A DNA stretch of 36,991 nucleotides from Oscillospiraceae bacterium (GCA_022766825.1 JALEQE010000058.1:1-36991), one strand, 5' to 3'; shown: positions 1 through 8,970, counted from the stretch's first letter. Notes: generated by a model not told the origin, from the letters alone. A program made the numbers and translations.

Positions 1-1053
1 TTGCTTAATGCAACCATTCATTACAATTATAAGTCGCCAATTTCAAATTTAAAAGCCACCGCAACAAGTAACAGCGCAAAACTGACATGGAGTAAAACCA
101 CATCTGCGTCGTATTATAAGGTGTTTGTATATCAGAACAGCAAGTGGAATCAGCTTGCAAAAGTTACGACAAACAGCTACACGGCAACGAGCCTGAACCC
201 AAGCACTTCCTACAAGTATCGTGTATCGGCTTATAACAGTAGCAACAAATTGCTTGCATATTCTGATGTGACAGTAAAAACTCCAGCAGGAAAGCTTGCA
301 AACCTTAAAGGCAGTACATCAAGCACTAATACAGCAAAGCTGACATGGAGCAAACCAACATCAGCAAGCTATTACAAGGTATTCGTATATCAGAACAACA
401 AGTGGAATCAGCTTACAAAAGTTACATCAACTAGCTACACAGCGACAAAACTTTCGGCGAACACGTCGTACAAGTTCCGTGTATCAGCTTACAATAGCGG
501 AAACAAGTTACTTGCGTATTCCGATACCACAGTAAAGACATTGGCGAATGTTGCAAATCTCAAAGCCACAGCAACAAGCAACAGCGCAAAGCTGACATGG
601 AGCAAACCAACATCAGCAAGCTATTACAAAGTATTTGTATATCAGAACAATAAGTGGAATCAGCTTACAAAAGTAACATCAACTAGCTACACAGCGACAA
701 AACTTTCTGCAAATACGTCGTATAAGTATCGTGTATCGGCTTATAACAGTAGCAACAAATTGCTTGCATATTCCGACGTTACGGCAAAGACAGCTTTTGC
801 AAGTATAACGAACCTGAAAGCCACAGCAACAAGCAACAGCGCAAAGCTGACATGGAGCAAACCAACATCAGCAAGCTATTACAAAGTATTTGTATATCAA
901 AATAACAAGTGGAATCAGCTTACAAAAGTAACATCAATTAGCTACACAGCGACAAAACTTTCGACAAACACGTCATATAAGTATCGTGTATCAGCCTACA
1001 ACAGCGGAAACAAGTTGATTGCTTATTCCGATGTTACAGTAAAAACAAAGTAA
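1..1053 (+). CDS. Fibronectin type III repeat protein, 5' truncated by window edge
   Basis: ORF open at the window start; four FN3-like repeats of about 84-86 aa (LTWSKPTSASYYKVFVYQNNKWNQLTKV...SYKYRVSAYN...YSDVTVKT). Confidence 0.9.
   Translation: MLNATIHYNYKSPISNLKATATSNSAKLTWSKTTSASYYKVFVYQNSKWNQLAKVTTNSYTATSLNPSTSYKYRVSAYNSSNKLLAYSDVTVKTPAGKLANLKGSTSSTNTAKLTWSKPTSASYYKVFVYQNNKWNQLTKVTSTSYTATKLSANTSYKFRVSAYNSGNKLLAYSDTTVKTLANVANLKATATSNSAKLTWSKPTSASYYKVFVYQNNKWNQLTKVTSTSYTATKLSANTSYKYRVSAYNSSNKLLAYSDVTAKTAFASITNLKATATSNSAKLTWSKPTSASYYKVFVYQNNKWNQLTKVTSISYTATKLSTNTSYKYRVSAYNSGNKLIAYSDVTVKTK
43..1050 (+). repeat. Four tandem near-identical FN3-coding repeats (period about 252-258 bp)
   Basis: 'ctgacatgg' recurs at 82, 340, 592 and 847; long stretches are identical at nucleotide level. 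Confidence 0.9.
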
Positions 1054-1090
1054 TTCTTTTATTCACTTGCAAAATCAGAATTAAACAACA

Positions 1091-1120
1091 GTCCCCCTCG
1101 TATGAGGGGGATTTAGTTTG
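1091..1120 (+). terminator. Rho-independent terminator of the FN3 gene
   Basis: CCCCCTC-gtat-GAGGGGG followed by ATTTAGTTTGT. Confidence 0.75.
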
Positions 1121-1139
1121 TCAATACATTTACATTTTA

Positions 1140-1170
1140 ACAAGAAATACCCCCGCCATAAGCGGGGGCA
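1140..1170 (-). terminator. Rho-independent terminator of the glutamate synthase/ANTAR operon
   Basis: Minus strand reads CCCCCGC-ttat-GGCGGGGG then TATTTCTTGTT. Confidence 0.75.
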
Positions 1171-1174
1171 ATCA

Positions 1175-1747
1175 TTATACATTTGTCATACCCGAATACG
1201 TCCGCAGAACATCTTCGGCGATTTCACGCTGTGTCCGTCGGGTGTCCATTGCCAGCTTCTGAATATGCCGATGAGCTTGACTTTCCGTGAGATTAAGATA
1301 CTCAATCAGATAGCATTTCGCGCGATCGATGATTTTTACGTCATCCAACTGCTTTGAAAGGTCACTTTTTTCCTTTTCCAGACGATTCATATTCTCTTTA
1401 GCGAGTACAGCCATTTTTACGGTATTCACAAGCACGCTTTTCGGAAATGGCTTTCCGATTACAAATGCTCCCGTAAACTTAATTCTGTTCTGAACATCTT
1501 CGGCAATATCCGCGCGGGAAAGCACCACAATTGCGGCGTTGCTTCTCTTTGCGGCGTCGGTAACAAACTCAAGCCCGAACTCACTTCGCAATGGTGTTGA
1601 AACGACTATCGCGTCATAATCAGACAGGTCTTTGCCTTGTTCGGCATCATCGGAACAATAAACAATTTCGGTGGAGAGTTCTTCCAATGTCGCGCAGATA
1701 TTTTTGCAAATATCCTCTGTCTTGGCGTTGACAAATATTTTCATCAC
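1175..1747 (-). CDS. ANTAR-domain response-regulator-like protein
   Basis: C-terminal ANTAR-like helices (IIDRAKCYLIEYLNLTESQAHRHIQKLAMDTRRTQREIAEDVL) after a receiver-like domain. Confidence 0.9.
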   Translation of the reverse strand: MMKIFVNAKTEDICKNICATLEELSTEIVYCSDDAEQGKDLSDYDAIVVSTPLRSEFGLEFVTDAAKRSNAAIVVLSRADIAEDVQNRIKFTGAFVIGKPFPKSVLVNTVKMAVLAKENMNRLEKEKSDLSKQLDDVKIIDRAKCYLIEYLNLTESQAHRHIQKLAMDTRRTQREIAEDVLRTYSGMTNV

Positions 1748-1769
1748 GAACCCTCCGCTGAAAAATTCA

Positions 1770-2489
1770 TCAGTTATTTACATACAATTGCTTATAAGGT
1801 GAAGCGGAGTTCGGCGTCAGTTTCCAAAACTTCGACATTAACAGTTCGTCTGCGTCACCGCCGAAATGCTTTACAAAGCGTTCCGCATAGTGTCTTATGG
1901 ACTTCTTTTCCTCTTCCGTTGCCTCGTTGCAGCAAACCTGTTTTGGGAGACCCGTCGGCGCATTTTCACTTCTGATAAACATTTCGCCGCCGTGCATACC
2001 CGTGCCGCAGAACGAACCTACAGGGCAACCCTCAATGCCGATACCGAACACGATTATGATACCGCCCGCCTGATATTCGCCGAGGAAGTCGCCGACTTTG
2101 CCGCCGATTACAATAATAGGGTACAAATCCTGATAGCTCTTCATATGAATACCGACGCGGTAGCCTGCGTTGCCCTGAACGTAAATCTCGCCGGAACGCA
2201 TTGCATAACCTGTTGTATCGCCGCAGTTTCCGTGAACGATTATCGCGCCGTCATTCATTGTATCGCCGATAGCGTCCTGCGCGTTTCCGTGAACGATGAT
2301 TTTCGAGCCGTTGAGGTACGCTCCGAGCGCATTTCCGGGAGTTCCCGTTATCAGAAGTTCCTTGCCGGAAGTACCCGCGCCGAGATAACGCTGACCGAGT
2401 ACATTGTTGAGCTCAAACTTTTCATCGGCGCTTTCGCGGATTATCTTGTTTATTTCGGTGTAGTCATAATTTTTTGCGTCAATTATCAT
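1770..2489 (-). CDS. Glutamate synthase GXGXG-domain (GltB3-type) subunit
   Basis: Repeated G-rich beta-helix motifs (GNCGDTTGYAMRSGEIYVQGNAGYRVGIHMK...GGKVGDFLGEYQAGG). Confidence 0.9.
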   Translation of the reverse strand: MIIDAKNYDYTEINKIIRESADEKFELNNVLGQRYLGAGTSGKELLITGTPGNALGAYLNGSKIIVHGNAQDAIGDTMNDGAIIVHGNCGDTTGYAMRSGEIYVQGNAGYRVGIHMKSYQDLYPIIVIGGKVGDFLGEYQAGGIIIVFGIGIEGCPVGSFCGTGMHGGEMFIRSENAPTGLPKQVCCNEATEEEKKSIRHYAERFVKHFGGDADELLMSKFWKLTPNSASPYKQLYVNN

Positions 2490-3715
2490 TTGGTTATACC
2501 TCCCAGTTTATCCAAGCGCCGCGCTTTGCCGAACATCATCATCTGCGGCTTTTCTTTGAGCAATTCAACATTGACATCGCCCAGATCGATACGCTCTTTT
2601 ATCATTGAGGTATAAATTCCCGCGCGTTTAACATCGCCCATAAGGATATATCCGACAAGACGATTTTCGCGGAAAACCAACTTCTTATAAGTATTCTCGG
2701 TTTCCTCAACGTATTCCTCGCCGTCGTAAGAACCCGCGGTGATTATGTGAAGTCCGAAAAATCCTATTGCGTTCATCGGGATAGCGCCTACATAACGAAA
2801 TTCTCTGCCCGCCATATTGCGCCCCGCAACCTCGCCCTGCATATAAGCGTTGGGCAAAAGCGCAAGTATTTTGTTCGTGTCGGAAGACGCATCGTAGGAT
2901 ACGGTGCAGTCGCCCGCCGCATAAATGTCATCAAGAGATGTTTTCTGTGTGGTATCGGTGATAATGCCGCGGTTGACTTCACCGCCCGCGTCGGAAACAA
3001 GCTCCGTATTGGGACGAACACCGACAGCAACTATAAGCATATCGAAATCAACTGTCATTCCGTTTTTCAGCTTTGCGGAATGTTCGGTCAGTTCATCGGC
3101 GGAAGTTCCAAGAATAAATTTTACTCCCTTGCTTTCAATATGCTTCTGCATTTTCATGCCCGCGCGCACATCAAGAATAGACGGCAGGATTCTGTCCGCC
3201 ATATCAACAACGGTTATCTTTGTATTATAGGGATACAGAGCCTCGGCAGCTTTCAGACCGATAAGTCCCGCGCCGATTATAAGAACTCTCATACCTTCTT
3301 TGAGTTCGGAGCGAATAGCCTTAACGGAATCAAAGCTCATAAATGTGTGATAATGTACCTTGTCAAGACCGTTCATAGGCGGTACAAACGGTTTGGAACC
3401 GGTTGCGACCATAAGCTTGTCATACTGAACGTTCATTCCGTCGTCAAGGACAACACACTTGTTTGCCGTATCAATTTTAACGACTTTTCTGCCGAGTACG
3501 GGTGTAACATTGTTTTTTTCATAGAAATCTGCATCACGGTACAGGATATTTTTGTCAGTGACTTTTCCTTCAAGCCAGTATGATATCAATGGGCGGGAAT
3601 AGGTGTGATACTTTTCATCGGAAATGACAGTGATATTTCCGGTGCTGTCAAATTCGCGAATACCCGCAATCGTACCGACTGCCGCCGCTGAGTTACCGAT
3701 AATAACGTAATTCAT
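2486..3715 (-). CDS. NAD(P)/FAD-dependent oxidoreductase
   Basis: N-terminal YVIIGNSAAAVGTIAGI, central VLIIGAGLIGLKAAEAL, C-terminal IYAAGDCT motifs. Confidence 0.92.
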   Translation of the reverse strand: MNYVIIGNSAAAVGTIAGIREFDSTGNITVISDEKYHTYSRPLISYWLEGKVTDKNILYRDADFYEKNNVTPVLGRKVVKIDTANKCVVLDDGMNVQYDKLMVATGSKPFVPPMNGLDKVHYHTFMSFDSVKAIRSELKEGMRVLIIGAGLIGLKAAEALYPYNTKITVVDMADRILPSILDVRAGMKMQKHIESKGVKFILGTSADELTEHSAKLKNGMTVDFDMLIVAVGVRPNTELVSDAGGEVNRGIITDTTQKTSLDDIYAAGDCTVSYDASSDTNKILALLPNAYMQGEVAGRNMAGREFRYVGAIPMNAIGFFGLHIITAGSYDGEEYVEETENTYKKLVFRENRLVGYILMGDVKRAGIYTSMIKERIDLGDVNVELLKEKPQMMMFGKARRLDKLGGITK

Positions 3716-3721
3716 CTATTC

Positions 3722-4159
3722 TCACCTCTCCTCAAATACAATAGCCTTGTTGGGACAACCCTGAACGCAGGCAGGTTCGCCGTTGTGATTTTTCGTGCAG
3801 AGGTCGCATTTCTGAATACGGTGTCCCTCTTCATCAATTACGATACAGCCGAACGGACAGCTCAGAACGCAGGTATAGCAGCCGACGCACTTGTTTTCGT
3901 CGCATACCACAATGCCTTCGGGAGTTACCGACAACGCACCCGCGATACAACCCTTAACGCAAGGTTTTCCTTCGCAGTGACGGCACTGAACGGCAAAGTT
4001 CACTTCGCTGCCTTCCTCGACCTGAATACGAGGAACAGGCTTTTTTTCGCTTTTAAACGCTTTTATCATATCCGGTGCGCCGCTGTTTGCCGCCGCGCAA
4101 TAATATTCGCACAGATGACAAGCAAGGCACCAATCTTCGTGTACATATACTCTTTTCAT
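3722..4159 (-). CDS. 4Fe-4S ferredoxin-type protein
   Basis: Several Cys motifs (CVGCYTCVLSCPFGC, CLACHLCEYYC, CDLC...CVQGCP). Confidence 0.92.
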   Translation of the reverse strand: MKRVYVHEDWCLACHLCEYYCAAANSGAPDMIKAFKSEKKPVPRIQVEEGSEVNFAVQCRHCEGKPCVKGCIAGALSVTPEGIVVCDENKCVGCYTCVLSCPFGCIVIDEEGHRIQKCDLCTKNHNGEPACVQGCPNKAIVFEER

Positions 4160-4171
4160 CTTTATGCCCCC

Positions 4172-5677
4172 TTATTCACCCGCGTGCTGTATTCCGAGAA
4201 TATCAAGCTCTTTCTGTGAAAGTCCCACGCCTCTCAGCATAAGTCTGTTTCCGCGCAAAGCCTCGATAGAGTTGATGCCCATACCGCCCATCATTTCCTT
4301 AATCTCGTGGTCCCAAGCGGTAACGAGATTAACAAGGCGTTTGTAACCGATTTCGGGGTTAAGACGTTTTACAAGGTCGGGGCGCTGTGTAGCGATACCC
4401 CAGTTGCACTTGCCCGTGTTGCAGGAGCGGCAAAGGTGACAGCCGAGCGCCATAAGAGCCGCTGAAGCAATATAGCAAGCGTCCGCGCCGAGCGCAATTG
4501 CCTTTACAACGTCCGCCGACGAACGTATTGAACCGCCGACAACAACGGAAACTTCATCACGGATTCCCTCGTCGCGCAGACGAGAGTCAACAGCCGCGAG
4601 AGCGAGTTCAATCGGAATACCGACGTTATCGCGTATACGAGTGGGAGCCGCGCCTGTGCCGCCTCTGAAACCGTCGATTGCAATTATGTCCGCGCCGGAA
4701 CGCGCAACGCCCGAGGCGATTGCCGCGACATTGTGAACCGCCGCGATTTTAACGATAACAGGCTTTTCCCAGTTGGTTGCTTCTTTCAGCGAATAAACCA
4801 GCTGGCGCAGATCCTCGATAGAATAAATATCGTGGTGCGGAGCGGGAGAAATAGCGTCCGTGCCTTTCGGTATCATACGGGTTTTGGATACTTCGTCCGT
4901 AATCTTCATACCGGGCAAGTGTCCGCCGATACCGGGCTTTGCGCCTTGTCCCATTTTGATTTCGACAGCCGCGCCCGTATCGAGATAACCCTTGAATACA
5001 CCGAAACGTCCCGAAGCTACCTGACAAATGGTATTCTTGCCGTATTTGTAGAAGTCCTCGTGCAGACCGCCCTCACCGGTATTATAATAAGTACCGAGTT
5101 CTTCTGCGGCTCTGGCAAGACATTCGTGCGCGTTTTTGGAAATCGAACCGAACGACATCGCCGAGAACATTATCGGAACGTCAAGTTCGAGATACGGTGT
5201 TTTTTCATAATGCGCCTTGCCATTCGCGTCGTAGGAAATTTTCTGCGACTTTTTTCCGAGGAACGTTTTTGTTTCCATCGGCTCACGAAGCGGGTCAATA
5301 GGCGGGTTTGTTACCTGCGAAGCGTTAAGCAGAATTTTGTCCCAATAAACGGGATATTCTTTCGGGTTGCCCATTGCGGAGAGCAAAACACCGCCGCTTT
5401 CTGCCTGCTTGTATATTTCGTCCATTGTCTGATGAGACCAGTTACTGTTCGGGCGGAACTGGTTTTCGTTCGGACGGATTTTCAGCGCGTGAGTAGGGCA
5501 AAGGCATACGCACCTCTGACAGTCAACGCACGTCATAGAATCGGATATCATTTTATCGAGATCTGGATCGTATTTATGAACTTCATTAGCGCACTGGCGT
5601 TCGCAAACGCGGCACTTTATACATCTGTCGGGATCTCTTATAACCTCGAAAAGAGGATTCATATAATTTATTGCCAC
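4172..5677 (-). CDS. Glutamate synthase, FMN-binding synthase domain (GltB2-type) with N-terminal 4Fe-4S domain
   Basis: CIKCRVCERQC / CVDCQRCVCLCP; Glu synthase motifs (MSFGSISKNAHECLARAAEELGTYYNTGEGG, GQGAKPGIGGHLPG, IDGFRGGTGAAPT). Confidence 0.95.
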   Translation of the reverse strand: MAINYMNPLFEVIRDPDRCIKCRVCERQCANEVHKYDPDLDKMISDSMTCVDCQRCVCLCPTHALKIRPNENQFRPNSNWSHQTMDEIYKQAESGGVLLSAMGNPKEYPVYWDKILLNASQVTNPPIDPLREPMETKTFLGKKSQKISYDANGKAHYEKTPYLELDVPIMFSAMSFGSISKNAHECLARAAEELGTYYNTGEGGLHEDFYKYGKNTICQVASGRFGVFKGYLDTGAAVEIKMGQGAKPGIGGHLPGMKITDEVSKTRMIPKGTDAISPAPHHDIYSIEDLRQLVYSLKEATNWEKPVIVKIAAVHNVAAIASGVARSGADIIAIDGFRGGTGAAPTRIRDNVGIPIELALAAVDSRLRDEGIRDEVSVVVGGSIRSSADVVKAIALGADACYIASAALMALGCHLCRSCNTGKCNWGIATQRPDLVKRLNPEIGYKRLVNLVTAWDHEIKEMMGGMGINSIEALRGNRLMLRGVGLSQKELDILGIQHAGE

Positions 5678-5681
5678 GTTA

Positions 5682-6800
5682 TCACACCCTTTCTTGCGCG
5701 TCTTTATCCAAAGTTACGATAATAGGTTCGCCGCCGCGGGGACTCCAGATTCTGTCGACATCGGGACACATTGTTCTTATGGAACACTCCTCGCTTGAGA
5801 TATAGACAGTGTCGCCCTTTTCTGCCGCTACCATTGAACGCAGTTTCAAGCGGTCGTTCAATGCCATAAGCCCGTTGTTGAACCCAAGAATAATCGAGAA
5901 CGGTCCTGTTATCAGTAGACTGGAGAAGACATTTCTGAAATGACGGTACTTTTCGGTGTCCTCAGGCGAGAATTTCCCGCTTTCAAGCTCGCTCCAGAAC
6001 GGTGCGGCGATTACTTTCGCGACATCTTCCAGCGGCATACCCAGCCGTCTGTGGAGATAGTCGATTATGTATGTGATAACTTCCGTATCGGTAAGCAGAT
6101 TGCACTTATAACCGAACATTTCGATAAAGCGGCGGTTCGCGTCATACGACGAAATCTCGCCGTTGTGTACAACCGTATAATCCAGCAAAGAGAACGGGTG
6201 CGCGCCGCCCCACCAGCCGGGAGTGTTTGTCGGGTAACGTCCGTGGACTGTCCACGCCCAGCCGTCATATTCTTCCAGGCGGTAAAAGTCGCCGACATCT
6301 TCGGGATAGCCGACCGCCTTGAAAACGCCCATATTTTTTCCGCTTGAGAATACGTACGCGCCGTCTATCTTGTCGTTGATTTTTATAACGCATTTAGCTA
6401 CGAACGTGCGCTCGTCAAGCTGGCTGTCCTGAAGCTTTGTGGGCAGCGGATTAACGAAATAACGCCAGATAAGCGGTTCATCGGTAATCCGTGGATTTTT
6501 GCGCACAGGTATTCTTGACAGATTCACCACATCAAAATGGCGGTCGAGAAACGCTTCGGTTTTAATGCGCGCCTCGCTTGAATCATAGAAAACGTGAAGT
6601 GCATATTGGTCTTTGTACTCGGGATATATCCCATATCCCGCATAGCCGCCGCCCAAGCCGTTTGAACGCTCGTGCATACAAGCTATTGAATTCACGATAA
6701 CGCTGCCGTTTGTTCGTCTGCCGCTTCTGTTGATGAAGCCGGATATCGCACAGCCTGCCGGAATTCTTGTCGCTCCCTCTCTTTGTAGCATAATGTTCAT
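5682..6800 (-). CDS. Glutamate synthase, class II glutamine amidotransferase (GltB1-type) subunit
   Basis: GCAISGFINRSGR N-terminus, GRYPTNTPGWWGGAHPFSLLDYTVVHNGEISSYDANRR, TDTEVITYIIDYL. Confidence 0.93.
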   Translation of the reverse strand: MNIMLQREGATRIPAGCAISGFINRSGRRTNGSVIVNSIACMHERSNGLGGGYAGYGIYPEYKDQYALHVFYDSSEARIKTEAFLDRHFDVVNLSRIPVRKNPRITDEPLIWRYFVNPLPTKLQDSQLDERTFVAKCVIKINDKIDGAYVFSSGKNMGVFKAVGYPEDVGDFYRLEEYDGWAWTVHGRYPTNTPGWWGGAHPFSLLDYTVVHNGEISSYDANRRFIEMFGYKCNLLTDTEVITYIIDYLHRRLGMPLEDVAKVIAAPFWSELESGKFSPEDTEKYRHFRNVFSSLLITGPFSIILGFNNGLMALNDRLKLRSMVAAEKGDTVYISSEECSIRTMCPDVDRIWSPRGGEPIIVTLDKDAQERV

Positions 6801-6915
6801 ACTCCTTTTGTACTGTCGCCGTGAGCAATTCCTCGCGGTAAAGTTTCATATTCGGTGAAACGTTTCTTTCGGCAAACATGACGAAAGCACAGTTTCTCCA
6901 ATGAGATACAATAAC

Positions 6916-6944
6916 ATTATACATCAACAGTCGAAAAATGTCAA
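6916..6944 (-). promoter_or_regulatory. Sigma-70/SigA promoter of the glutamate synthase operon
   Basis: Minus strand TTGACA-17 nt-TATAAT, about 115 nt upstream of the first start codon. Confidence 0.85.
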
Positions 6945-7049
6945 GTGGATTTTGCAAGTTTTTTTTTCAAATCTTTCATTTTGCCAAAATTATATCGAAT
7001 TAAATTCAACATTTGTGCAATAACAGGTTGGTTTAGTATAATCGACTTC

Positions 7050-7108
7050 AAAAATAAAGCGTTTTTGCATAATTTGCAGGAATTATCGGCAAATAAATGC
7101 AAAAACGC
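7050..7108 (-). terminator. Rho-independent terminator of the MATE gene, long AT-rich stem
   Basis: Inverted repeat GCGTTTTTGCAT(7059-7070)/ATGCAAAAACGC(7097-7108) with inner ATTTGC/GCAAAT, then TTTATTTTT on the minus strand. Confidence 0.75.
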
Positions 7109-7120
7109 GAATTTCATATT

Positions 7121-8506
7121 CTATTCTTTTACAAAGTATTCTTTTTGTTTCTTCTTCAACTTATTCCAGACGATAATCCAACAAACGATATGTGCCAAAA
7201 GCGTTACCGTCCACGTTATCGGGTAGGAGAGGTAAACCGTGGTGACGGTGTGATACTGCGGTATCTGAAAAACGGTAGCAATCCAAAGAATACGCAGTCC
7301 GCACGCGCCGATAAGCGACACAATCATAGGCATAATCGAGTAACCGATACCTCTCATCATACCAACCATAACGTCCATACAGCCGCAAAGCGCGTATGTG
7401 GTGGAGATTATTCCAAGACGGACAATGCCCGCTGCAATAACATCGTCACTGTTTGAGTAAATCGACAGCAGCGGATGACCGAGGAAGTACGCCGCCCAAC
7501 CAAGCACAACACCCGTGACGATTACACATGCTTGCGAGCAAAGCAAAATCCGCGGTATGCGGCGATACTTTTTCGCTCCCACGTTTTGACCCGTAAACGA
7601 AATAGCCGCCTGATAAAACGTGTTCATAGCAATATAGATAAAACCCTCGATTGACGAGGCGGCGGAGTTTCCCGAAACGACGGTTTTGCCGAACAAGTTT
7701 ACGGACGATTGAATAACTACGTTTGAAAGCGAGAAGATTACTCCTTGAAATCCCGCGGGCAAGCCGACTTTGACAACGGCGCGCATAACAATTCTGTGCA
7801 GTTTCAGTTTACGGAAATTGAGGTGTATTTCTCCGTTTTCTTTTACAAGGCAGATAACTGTAAGAACCGCCGAGATACACTCGGAAATCACAGTTGCCAG
7901 CGCGACGCCCGCCACGTCCATTCTGAACACGATGACAAACAGCAGGTTAAACAAAACGTTTACAATTCCCGCCGTGATAAGGAAATACAGCGGACGTTTG
8001 GTATCGCCTACGGCGCGCAGAACAGCCGCCCCGAAATTATAAAGCATTGTCGCGGGCATTCCGAGGAAATAAATACGCAGATATGTTGTCGCAAGCGACA
8101 ATTGTTCTTCGGGCGTCTGCATAAGTTCCAGCATTTGCGGCGACAGCACAACTCCGATAACTGCCAGAGCAGCTCCGCAAATCAGCGCCAACAAAACCGA
8201 CGTGTGAACTATATCCTGCATATCGTCTTTGGAATTTGCCCCGTGAGAGCGAGCCGCGATAACGTTCACACCGACGGACAGCCCGATAAACAGGTTTGTG
8301 AACAGGTTGATAAGGGCTGTTGTCGAGCCGACCGCGCCCATTGAGTTATCTCCTGCGAACTGTCCGACAACGATTATATCGGCGGCATTGAAAAGAAGTT
8401 GCAAAACTCCCGACGCCATTATCGGCAGAGAGAAACGCAGCATTTTCCCAAGGACGGACCCGCTTGTGAGGTCGATAAATCTGTTTTTTGTATGATTTTT
8501 TGGCAT
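7121..8506 (-). CDS. MATE family efflux transporter
   Basis: MATE-like N-terminus (SVLGKMLRFSLPIMASGVLQLLFNAADIIVVGQFAG); start moved to 8506 because AAGGGAG precedes MPKNHTKNRF. Confidence 0.93.
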   Translation of the reverse strand: MPKNHTKNRFIDLTSGSVLGKMLRFSLPIMASGVLQLLFNAADIIVVGQFAGDNSMGAVGSTTALINLFTNLFIGLSVGVNVIAARSHGANSKDDMQDIVHTSVLLALICGAALAVIGVVLSPQMLELMQTPEEQLSLATTYLRIYFLGMPATMLYNFGAAVLRAVGDTKRPLYFLITAGIVNVLFNLLFVIVFRMDVAGVALATVISECISAVLTVICLVKENGEIHLNFRKLKLHRIVMRAVVKVGLPAGFQGVIFSLSNVVIQSSVNLFGKTVVSGNSAASSIEGFIYIAMNTFYQAAISFTGQNVGAKKYRRIPRILLCSQACVIVTGVVLGWAAYFLGHPLLSIYSNSDDVIAAGIVRLGIISTTYALCGCMDVMVGMMRGIGYSIMPMIVSLIGACGLRILWIATVFQIPQYHTVTTVYLSYPITWTVTLLAHIVCWIIVWNKLKKKQKEYFVKE

Positions 8507-8626
8507 TTTTTCTACTCCCTTGTTCCTTATTACTATATTATACAACAAATTACCGAAAAAGGGAATAATAACCGTTCGTTAATTTGCATAAAATTATTTC
8601 ACTAAAAATCGTATAATAGAAAAGCT

Positions 8627-8830
8627 GTGTTTTTTATCCAAAATAAAAGCGACCGCATTGAGATTTTATATGATGTGAACGATCCGAATAAGGTTATGTC
8701 AAAAGCGTCTACAGGGTATTATAAGTTGCCTGTGGGAGTTGCTATATTCCTGTTTGCGCTTTGCATTCTTCAGCGAATTGTTACCGTTATTGCCAAACGA
8801 CAAAACACCGAAAAGGAAACGTTGGAATAA
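8627..8830 (+). pseudogene. Probable C-terminal remnant of a DUF3592-like membrane protein
   Basis: 67 aa: IEILYDVNDPNKVMSK then one TM segment resembles the DUF3592 C-terminus; GTG start with no SD. Confidence 0.45.
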
Positions 8831-8855
8831 AATCCGCCGCGAACTCAAAAAACAA

Positions 8856-8904
8856 CCGCCGCTCGCACCCAAAAAATCGGACAACGGAGCGGCGGCTTTA
8901 TTAT
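8856..8904 (+). terminator. Rho-independent terminator
   Basis: CCGCCGCTC/GAGCGGCGG 9-bp stem followed by CTTTATTATT. Confidence 0.65.
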
Positions 8905-8914
8905 TCGGTTTATA

Positions 8915-8955
8915 GAAAAACAAAGCCGCTCGCGAAACTCTCGTGAACGGCTTTG
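8915..8955 (-). terminator. Terminator downstream of tRNA-Thr
   Basis: CAAAGCCG(8921-8928)/CGGCTTTG(8948-8955); minus strand continues TTTTT. Confidence 0.7.
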
Positions 8956-8970
8956 TTATGCGGTTTTTAA

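Noticed and set aside
1866-2615. 249-aa plus-strand ORF opposite the GXGXG subunit and the FAD oxidoreductase end
   Set aside because: Overlaps two supported minus-strand genes; no SD or family signal.
2747-3583. Long plus-strand ORF (278 aa) opposite the FAD oxidoreductase
   Set aside because: Antisense shadow of a well-supported gene; no recognisable domain or SD.
4733-5722. 329-aa plus-strand ORF opposite the glutamate synthase gene
   Set aside because: Antisense shadow ORF with Arg/Phe-rich composition; the minus-strand gene is unambiguous.
6801-6915. Canonical ANTAR two-hexaloop antitermination motif
   Set aside because: Hairpins exist but loops are 7-10 nt and lack the A1/G4 hexaloop pair, and there is no U-tract; kept only as a tentative finding.
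7050-7108. Long inverted repeat as a mobile-element end or regulatory cruciform
   Set aside because: It directly follows the MATE stop and ends with TTTATTTTT on the minus strand, so a terminator explains it.
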